The notes under the pieces were generated by a model. That model worked only from the letters and a program-made list of their open reading frames with translations. It searched no databases and was not told where the DNA came from. This document shows, in pieces, positions 6,302-11,183 of a stretch of DNA of 11,183 nt (position 1 is its first letter; every line of letters starts with the position of its first letter). The position numbers and the translations under genes are program-made. Source of the DNA: an uncultured Oscillospiraceae bacterium (GTDB lineage Bacteria; Bacillota; Clostridia; Oscillospirales; Oscillospiraceae); assembly GCA_948616425.1 (NCBI GenBank), contig CAPGBJ010000058.1:1-11183 (forward strand), in the 5' to 3' direction.

Positions 6302-7718
6302 CCGGCAGACGTAGGGTCACCTGAAACCCGCCGCCTTCTGCATTTCCCACTTCTAGTCTCCCCTCGTGGCGGGTAACGATTTCCTCACACACAGCCAGGC
6401 CAATCCCAGAGCCCCGGGTCTTGGCGCTCCCCTTATAAAACTTATTCTTCAAGAACGGCAGCTCCTCTTCGGGGGCGCCCGGACCATAGTCCCGAATGCG
6501 AATCACCGCCGCCTCTCCCTCCTGGAAAAGGGAGACATCAATGCGCTTGCCGGCACCGCCGTGTTTCGCGGCGTTGTCGAACAGGTTACAAAACACCTGG
6601 CGCAGCCGTTCCGGGTCACCAGAGACGGGAATCATCTCCTCCGGGCCGTCGATATAGTCCAGGGCAATCCCCTCCTTGCGGAAAAATTCCTTGTAGGTAT
6701 AGACGGCATCCTCCAGTTCCGCCTTCAAATCCAGCGGTTCTACTGCCAAGGTAAATCGTCCGTCCTCCATACGGGAAAATTCCAACAGCTCTTCTACCAT
6801 GTTGCCCAGCCGCTTGGATTCAGACACAATGATAGACATTCCCTTACGGATATCATCGGCGGATCGGGCCTCACCGTTCTGGATGGTCTCTGCCCAGCCA
6901 GTGATTGCGGTGAGCGGGGTACGCAGCTCGTGGGAGACAGAGGAAATAAATTCACTCTGGGTCTTCTCCGCTTGGCGTATCTTCAGAGACATATCGTTGA
7001 TCGCGTCGGTAAGCTCGCCGATTTCATCGTCAAACTTCTTCTCAATCTGAACGCCATAGCTGCCCCCCGCGATCACCTGGGCAATCTCTGTAATACCGGC
7101 CAGGGGCTCCACAATGGAGCGGACAAAGTAGAGGTTTGAGAAGTAGACCATAGCAAAGATAGCCAGACCGATGGCGGCAATCACCGTCATAGCAAAGGTA
7201 AACTGTCTGTCAATGCTGGACAGAGAGGTGACATATCGGATCACCCCCACCACTTCCCCCTGGTAAATCACCGGGCTGGAAGCGGCCAGGATGCGTTCCC
7301 CAGTATCCGGGTCCCGCCCCCGCCAGGAGTCGACAATGCGCTCATTCAATGCCCTCTGGATATCTGGGGTGCTGGGCGTACTGCCGGCAGTCAAGTCATT
7401 GCCCGAAAGAATAACCGCTCCGGTGGTATCCAGAAATTGCAGCTCCAGCCGGCTCTTATCCTCATAATTACTCACCGTCTGCTGGGCCGCTGCCCGGTAG
7501 TCCGAGCGGGTATACATGCGGAAACCATTGGCGGAGGAGGTGGCTTTTCGCTCTAGATCGTCCGCTGTACCGTCGTAGTAGTAGCTCCACAGCATCGTGG
7601 CGAACGCCCCCACTGCAAGCGCCAGGATTAACAGCACAATGGCCACACTGTTCATCAGCCACCGACGCCGGATCCCCCGGATTTTTACTTGATCCTGTAC
7701 CTTTGTGGTCTTGGCCAC
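6291..7718 (-). CDS. Membrane sensor histidine kinase (PhoR/WalK-like)
   Basis: Senses an extracellular signal, autophosphorylates and passes phosphate to the response regulator encoded just upstream. The 475 residues run as follows: cytoplasmic start; TM1 about 22-44; extracellular domain about 45-172, with LELQFLDTTGAVILSGNDL and a second half SSPVIYQGEVVGVIRYV that resemble a PAS-like (PDC/CACHE) sensor; TM2 about 173-197. Next is a HAMP linker about 198-250. The HisKA domain has phospho-acceptor H263 (SSVSHELRTPLTAITGW). The HATPase domain has an N box (NLFDNAAKHG), G1 DYGPG (410-414) and G2 GSGIG (436-440). All catalytic motifs are intact. The start is GTG; an in-frame TGA lies three codons upstream, and GGGAGGTGAG precedes it. 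The ligand cannot be told from the sequence. Confidence 0.92.
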   Translation of the reverse strand: MAKTTKVQDQVKIRGIRRRWLMNSVAIVLLILALAVGAFATMLWSYYYDGTADDLERKATSSANGFRMYTRSDYRAAAQQTVSNYEDKSRLELQFLDTTGAVILSGNDLTAGSTPSTPDIQRALNERIVDSWRGRDPDTGERILAASSPVIYQGEVVGVIRYVTSLSSIDRQFTFAMTVIAAIGLAIFAMVYFSNLYFVRSIVEPLAGITEIAQVIAGGSYGVQIEKKFDDEIGELTDAINDMSLKIRQAEKTQSEFISSVSHELRTPLTAITGWAETIQNGEARSADDIRKGMSIIVSESKRLGNMVEELLEFSRMEDGRFTLAVEPLDLKAELEDAVYTYKEFFRKEGIALDYIDGPEEMIPVSGDPERLRQVFCNLFDNAAKHGGAGKRIDVSLFQEGEAAVIRIRDYGPGAPEEELPFLKNKFYKGSAKTRGSGIGLAVCEEIVTRHEGRLEVGNAEGGGFQVTLRLPVEI

Positions 7719-7790
7719 TGCGCCTCACCTCCCTGTCCTCACATATTCCATTTCCTTCTTCACCCAGCCCCGGGGGCGTTCCGTCTTCTG

Positions 7791-8480
7791 CTAGCTTCCC
7801 CACTTGTACCCATAGCCCCACACAGTGTTGACAAAGGTGGGCTTTTGGGCGTTGTCCTCAATTTTAATGCGCAGGCGGCGGATATTCACATCCACAATCT
7901 TCAGCTCTCCAAAGTAGTCCTTGCCCCACACCGTGTCCAAAATTTCTTCCCTTGACAGGGCCTTTCCTGGATTCTCCATAAACAGCTTGACAATGGAATA
8001 CTCCACCTGAGTCAGCTTAACCCGCTGTCCATTCTTTTCCAGGGTACGGTTGCGGGTATTCAGGAGAAACGGCGGGTCGCTAATCTCATCGGGAGAGACG
8101 GGGGCCTCATCCCCGCCGGTACGGCGGAACAGCGCATCCACCCGGGCCGTGAGCTCAGCCGGCGAAAAAGGTTTGGTCACATAGTCGTCCGCCCCGGTCA
8201 TCAGACCAGTTACCTTGTCCATCTCCTGGGTGCGGGCAGTCAGCATAATGATGCCGATCTTATTGTCCATGGCCCGCAGGCGGCGGCAGACCTCGAATCC
8301 GTCCATACCGGGCAGCATAATATCCAGTAGCGCCACCTTGATATCCGGATTATCCTTTACCGCGGCCAGGGCCTCCTCTCCGGTGCCCGCCTCCACAGTC
8401 TGGTAGCCCGCCCGCTTCAAATTGATCACCACAAAGCTGCGGATATTCTCCTCGTCCTCTAAAACCAGCACTTTTCTCAT
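7791..8480 (-). CDS. OmpR/PhoB-family DNA-binding response regulator
   Basis: Cytoplasmic transcription factor activated by phosphorylation, probably by the kinase encoded 72 bp downstream. The 229 residues hold a receiver domain (about 1-118) with acidic pocket D9/E10, phospho-acceptor D53 (LLDIMLPGMDG), switch residues T81 and Y100, and K103 (VTKPF). A winged-helix output domain follows (about 132-229), with LTQVEYSIVKLFMENPGKALSREEIL, VDVNIRRLRIKIE and the ending TVWGYGYKW. All are typical of the PhoB/WalR class. A very strong GGGGGAGGA site lies just before the ATG. A predicted promoter inside the preceding lipoprotein gene could transcribe it separately. Its target sites are unknown; the palindrome before the lipoprotein gene is one candidate. 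Confidence 0.94.
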   Translation of the reverse strand: MRKVLVLEDEENIRSFVVINLKRAGYQTVEAGTGEEALAAVKDNPDIKVALLDIMLPGMDGFEVCRRLRAMDNKIGIIMLTARTQEMDKVTGLMTGADDYVTKPFSPAELTARVDALFRRTGGDEAPVSPDEISDPPFLLNTRNRTLEKNGQRVKLTQVEYSIVKLFMENPGKALSREEILDTVWGKDYFGELKIVDVNIRRLRIKIEDNAQKPTFVNTVWGYGYKWGS

Positions 8481-8492
8481 GGGATCCTCCCC

Positions 8493-8615
8493 CTAACAGC
8501 TCTCCTCAATAAACTCCCCTCCGGAAACTGGCAGTACGCTTGGCGGTCTGCGCCTGTTCTCTGGCACTTCCTCCGCCAAGTCCTCGCCGCACTGCTCCCC
8601 AATCAGCAGGGGGTT
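8493..8615 (-). other. Open frame continuing past the lipoprotein TGA (40 codons)
   Basis: Immediately after the lipoprotein's TGA the same frame stays open for 40 codons, starting NPLLIGEQCGED and ending GGEFIEESC, to a TAG just before the regulator's ribosome binding site. Roughly 70% of its codons end in G or C, coding-like and unlike the competing frame. There is no good start codon with a ribosome binding site. Adding one C to the C5 run at 8614-8610 would join it to an ATG overlapping the lipoprotein stop (MSETPLLIGEQ). It could be a lost tail of the lipoprotein, a frameshifted small gene, or chance. Confidence 0.3.
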
Positions 8616-10049
8616 TCACTCATTATACCAACTTCTGCGGATGATATTAAACCGCTCCAACAGGTCCATCTCATCCAGTCCGCTGTCCCAACTGTCCCCA
8701 TGGAAGCGGGCAGCATAGGTTATGTTCTCCTCCTCCCGAAGGACTACCAAGCCCTCCTCCACACCGGTACTGCGGCTGCTGGCCATGCGGTAGATGCTCA
8801 GGAAGGGGAGGGGCGCCACATCCGCCCCCTGCCAATGGGAAAAAACCACCTCTCGCCGTCCAGTGACCTGATCATTACGGGAAATGGTAATCTGGTCCCG
8901 CCAACTCTCAGGAATCTCCAGATACCAGCCGTCGCTCACATTGTGGTAAGTGGTGAGCACATGGTTGCGGCGCCCCCGCTCATCGTACTGTCCCCAATCG
9001 ATGAGCCAGAAATTGCTGGAGCTGCTCTCTCCATAATTGGGCAACACATAGGGCGTGGGCAGTTCCGCCACAGAGTCCCGATTGATATCAGTGGGGTTAA
9101 TTTCAGTGTACCCCTGGATTACCTCCCGGCTGACCCCCGCCTCTCCCAAGGCCACATTGGTAAAGGCGCCCTCCACATAGGCCACCACGTCGATCACCCG
9201 TCTTCCATCCGCCAGGGTACTGGTAACATAGAGGGCCGGTTGGTCGTACTCCCCGGCCAGATAGTTGGTACGGATACGATTGATGGTGCTGATGCCCGCT
9301 GACAGGTCGGCCAAAGCCACCGATCCCAACGCCCCATCCTGCCAGCCATAGAGCTCCACTTGACTGATTAGGCCGCTGGCGTCCATCCGGGTTACAAGCA
9401 CCTCAGTGCGGGTATCCCGATCCATGTCCAGCAGTCGGCAGCCGCTGGAGCTGTCACTAGCCACGCTGCACCTGGTCAGCAGCAGTTCAGCCCCCGTCAG
9501 ATCTGTTCTGCTCCGTTCGCGGTCCGCCACTGAGACGGCTCCTTCTACCGGCATCTCCAGCCCGTCCAGCGTATACACCCCCAGCTGATAGGCGCCCGTA
9601 TTAATCTGCCAGTTGACAGCCAGTTCCTTTCGGCCCTTGCCGTTGATCTGCGCGTAATCAATGGCGTGGATCGCATTTCCCTCTCCCTCCACCACGCCGG
9701 TAACCACGTACTCCTCCCCAATTTGGGTGAAAATGTAAATCTTAATGGGTTTTTCAATGCCGGGCACCCGAAAAAAAGCCACCGCGCTCTCTCGCCGACC
9801 ATCCCCATCCAAGTCCTGAAGTTGAATGCTTGCCGTATTGTCTCCTGCCACAATGGTGACATCCTCCGTCTGGACACTGAACTCCGCCTCCAGGCCCAGA
9901 CGCACCGTACGAATGGCGGCATTGAGCTTTTCATAGCCGGCCGACTTCTCCGGCTGGCGATACAGGTCATCTGGTGAGCGGAACAGACAGCCGCTCATCA
10001 GCAAAAGCACAGCCAAGTATAGCACGGAGATTCTCAACCTCAATTTCAC
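8616..10049 (-). CDS. Extracytoplasmic lipoprotein with FG-GAP/VCBS-like calcium-loop repeats
   Basis: A 477-residue predicted lipoprotein whose exact function is not recognised. Starting at GTG (10049-10047) gives MKLRLRISVLYLAVLLLMSGC: a basic start, a hydrophobic core and a lipobox with the lipidated cysteine at C21. The GGGAGGGGGAGGA ribosome binding site sits 4-5 nt before this GTG. The upstream ATG (10070) would place those bases inside the gene and spoil the signal peptide. Repeats of a D-x-D-x-D-G-x-x-E type lie at 79-87 (DLDGDGRRE, canonical), 134-142 (QINGKGRKE), 208-216 (DMDRDTRTE) and 321-329 (DINRDSVAE), the later ones degenerate. Such loops occur in FG-GAP/VCBS beta-propeller proteins and bind calcium. 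It is followed by a regulator and a kinase, suggesting it serves their sensing or output. Confidence 0.8.
   Translation of the reverse strand: MKLRLRISVLYLAVLLLMSGCLFRSPDDLYRQPEKSAGYEKLNAAIRTVRLGLEAEFSVQTEDVTIVAGDNTASIQLQDLDGDGRRESAVAFFRVPGIEKPIKIYIFTQIGEEYVVTGVVEGEGNAIHAIDYAQINGKGRKELAVNWQINTGAYQLGVYTLDGLEMPVEGAVSVADRERSRTDLTGAELLLTRCSVASDSSSGCRLLDMDRDTRTEVLVTRMDASGLISQVELYGWQDGALGSVALADLSAGISTINRIRTNYLAGEYDQPALYVTSTLADGRRVIDVVAYVEGAFTNVALGEAGVSREVIQGYTEINPTDINRDSVAELPTPYVLPNYGESSSSNFWLIDWGQYDERGRRNHVLTTYHNVSDGWYLEIPESWRDQITISRNDQVTGRREVVFSHWQGADVAPLPFLSIYRMASSRSTGVEEGLVVLREEENITYAARFHGDSWDSGLDEMDLLERFNIIRRSWYNE
8622..8650 (-). promoter_or_regulatory. Predicted internal promoter for the regulator-kinase pair
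   Basis: Within the last codons of the lipoprotein gene, -35 TTAATA (8650-8645; 4 of 6 consensus bases) is followed after 17 bp by a perfect extended -10, TGG-TATAAT (-10 at 8627-8622). Transcription would start near 8615 and give the response regulator a leader of about 135 nt. Because it lies inside codons it could be a chance match. Confidence 0.4.
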
Positions 10050-10079
10050 GGCGTCCTCCCCCTCCCACATCTTCTTCCA

Positions 10080-10093
10080 CCACTACATAGTGG
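10080..10093 (-). repeat. 14-bp palindrome in the lipoprotein 5' leader
   Basis: CCACTA-TG-TAGTGG (minus strand) is a perfect inverted repeat with a 2-base centre. Flanking CCG and TGG extend it further, with one G-T position. It lies just downstream of the predicted transcript start (about 10098) and 30 bp before the lipoprotein start, so it could be an operator or an mRNA hairpin. Function is inferred from position only. Confidence 0.4.
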
Positions 10094-10104
10094 CGGTATT
10101 TATC

Positions 10105-10113
10105 ACTATACCA
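10105..10113 (-). promoter_or_regulatory. Predicted extended -10 promoter for the lipoprotein operon
   Basis: TGG-TATAGT (minus strand, -10 at 10110-10105) is an extended -10 element in an AT-rich region that includes a run of seven T. No good -35 is seen at 17 bp (TATGCT). It is the only plausible promoter between the upstream terminator and the lipoprotein gene, and implies a leader of about 50 nt. Confidence 0.45.
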
Positions 10114-10153
10114 CAATTTATAAAAAAAGCATATAGTTTTTTAAATTTTTCGG

Positions 10154-10193
10154 GACAAAGAAAATCCACCCATTCCAGACGGGATGGGTGGAT
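10154..10193 (-). terminator. Intrinsic terminator of the upstream histidine kinase transcript
   Basis: ATCCACCCAT (10193-10184 read on the minus strand) pairs perfectly with ATGGGTGGAT (10173-10164). Three more inner pairs (one G-T) can close a 4-base loop, giving a stem of about 13 bp. On the minus strand it is followed by TTTCTTTGT, but on the plus strand by no T-tract, so it ends the kinase transcript about 95 bp after its stop. It separates that gene from the lipoprotein operon. Confidence 0.85.
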
Positions 10194-10287
10194 CATATTC
10201 AATTGTCTTGACCCCCTTCTACGGGTTGCCCTCTCCCGCACCAGGAGAATTGGCACTACCTTCGGCGGCAGCGGAACAAATCTGTCT

Positions 10288-11183
10288 TCAATTCGCCTGG
10301 GGCAATGTCACAATCGCTTTAAAGAGATCTCCATCCACAGCCAGGTCAAAGGCGCCGCCCTGAAGTTCCGTGAGGGAACGCGCAATGGACAGCCCCAAGC
10401 CAGAACCCTCGGTGGAACGAGACTCCTCTCCCCTGACAAAACGCTCCATCAGCCGTTCGGCGGGGACATTCAGCGGTTCCCGAGAGATGTTCTTCACCGA
10501 CAAAGCCACTTGGCCCTTGCCTCGCTCCAGATCCAGATAGATTCGGGTGCCCTCCATGGCGTATTTGGCGCAGTTGGACAACAGATTGTCAATGACACGC
10601 CACAGGTGACGTCCGTCGGCGTACACCCAGGTCTCTCCCTCAGGTAAAGTGGTCACCAGGGTGAGACTGCGGTCATTCAACTTCTCTTCCCACTCCCCCA
10701 CGGCTTGGTCAATCAGCTGCGCCATACCGATTTTCTCCCGAACAACCGACAGCACCCCAGTAGACGCTTTAGAGGCCTCTACCAGATCTTCGGTGAGCTT
10801 TTTCAGCCGCTGGGACTTTCGGTCCAACACCTCAATATATTCCATGGCTTTAGGATCGGTCTGGTCGGTAGATTTGAGCAGGTTGACATAATTGATGATG
10901 GAGGTGAGGGGGGTCTTCAGGTCATGGGAGACATTGGTAATCAGCTCCGCCTTAAATCGCTCACTTTTCATCTTCTCATCCACTGCCCCGGCCAATCCCA
11001 CCGAGATATTATTCAGGTCCTCCGCCTGGACACGCAGGTCGTAGGGCATACGCCTGGTATCAATTTGATACTCCAAATCTCCCTTGGCAATGGTCTTGGT
11101 CCCTTGGCGCAGCCGGTAGTATCCATAGGCCCACCATGCCAAGAAGAGCAGCAGCCCCGTCTGTAAACAAAAATACATCAGCA
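10288..11183 (-). CDS. Sensor histidine kinase, C-terminal part (partial)
   Basis: The gene enters from beyond the high-coordinate edge and its frame is open to the last base, so the internal ATG at 11178 is not the start. The visible 298 or so residues begin with the end of a transmembrane helix (QTGLLLFLAWWAYGYY) and a HAMP-like juxtamembrane region (RQGTKTIAKGDLEYQID). Next is a HisKA domain with the phospho-acceptor histidine in NVSHDLKTPLTSIINYV (centred near 10924), then a HATPase domain with N box DNLLSNCAKYA and G2 box GSGLGLSIA. An ADGRHLWRVIDNLL block precedes the N box. The usual G1 DxGxG is not clear: the corresponding stretch reads SVKNISREPLN, a pattern seen in some Firmicute kinases of the VanS-like type. 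Its response regulator is presumably outside the window. An intrinsic terminator follows. Confidence 0.9.
   Translation of the reverse strand, partial: LMYFCLQTGLLLFLAWWAYGYYRLRQGTKTIAKGDLEYQIDTRRMPYDLRVQAEDLNNISVGLAGAVDEKMKSERFKAELITNVSHDLKTPLTSIINYVNLLKSTDQTDPKAMEYIEVLDRKSQRLKKLTEDLVEASKASTGVLSVVREKIGMAQLIDQAVGEWEEKLNDRSLTLVTTLPEGETWVYADGRHLWRVIDNLLSNCAKYAMEGTRIYLDLERGKGQVALSVKNISREPLNVPAERLMERFVRGEESRSTEGSGLGLSIARSLTELQGGAFDLAVDGDLFKAIVTLPQAN

Noticed and set aside
6366..7139. A 257-codon open frame on the plus strand opposite the histidine kinase
   Set aside because: It lies wholly antisense to a gene with all kinase motifs intact, and its translation shows no recognisable domain or ribosome binding site. 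It is a by-product of GC-rich codon usage.
7719..7793. About 20 in-frame codons after the response regulator stop
   Set aside because: Too short to judge. The regulator ends at the usual family C-terminus (GYGYKW plus two residues), so no extension is expected.
8493..8555. LPVSG in the post-stop frame as a sortase-type motif
   Set aside because: No hydrophobic helix or basic tail follows, both of which a sortase signal needs.
8493..8618. Selenocysteine insertion at the lipoprotein TGA
   Set aside because: A small hairpin (CTGCT/AGCAG) can form after the TGA, but no redox motif surrounds it and nothing suggests a selenoprotein family.
8700..9302. A 200-codon plus-strand open frame opposite the lipoprotein
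   Set aside because: It is antisense to the lipoprotein, whose signal peptide and repeats are clear. No sign of independent coding.

Overview
The window (11,183 bp, moderately GC-rich) looks like a chromosomal housekeeping segment of a Gram-positive member of the Clostridia, most likely the Oscillospiraceae (Flavonifractor/Oscillibacter-like gut bacteria). This rests on the gene order (a YqhQ/DUF1385 protein, prmC, recA, recX, rimO, pgsA, a YitT-type protein), the strong AGGAGG-type ribosome binding sites, and two PhoR/OmpR-type signalling modules. It is inferred from gene content and not from a database match. Every convincing gene is on the minus strand, so transcription runs from high to low coordinates. 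There is no mobile element, CRISPR array, tRNA or rRNA, and no gene-free stretch longer than about 220 bp.

Region 1 (11183 to about 10150): the C-terminal part of a sensor histidine kinase that enters from beyond the window edge, closed by a clear intrinsic terminator.

Region 2 (about 10113 to 6291): a signalling cassette. It holds an extracytoplasmic lipoprotein with FG-GAP/VCBS-like calcium-loop repeats, then an OmpR/PhoB-family response regulator, then a membrane histidine kinase with an extracellular sensor domain. An extended -10 promoter and a 14-bp palindrome precede the lipoprotein. A second predicted promoter sits inside the end of the lipoprotein gene and could drive the regulator and kinase alone.

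Region 3 (about 6301 to 4025): a good promoter (TTGAAA-17-TACAAT) overlaps the end of the kinase gene and drives yqhQ through a leader of about 155 nt that can fold. Next come a small gene broken by one missing base, which had been hidden between yqhQ and prmC, and prmC itself (release-factor glutamine methyltransferase), coupled to the small gene by a TAATG overlap.

Region 4 (about 3962 to 1): recA with its own predicted promoter and an unusual set of repeats in place of a recognisable LexA box. It is followed by recX (abutting recA), rimO (TTG start), pgsA and the start of a YitT-family membrane protein. This looks like one long operon combining DNA repair (RecA and its modulator RecX), ribosome modification (RimO on S12, with PrmC modifying release factors just upstream) and phospholipid synthesis (PgsA).

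The core genes are ordinary. The parts worth a second look are the frameshifted small gene, the yqhQ leader, the repeats upstream of recA, the lipoprotein-plus-two-component cassette, and an open frame that continues past the lipoprotein's TGA stop.
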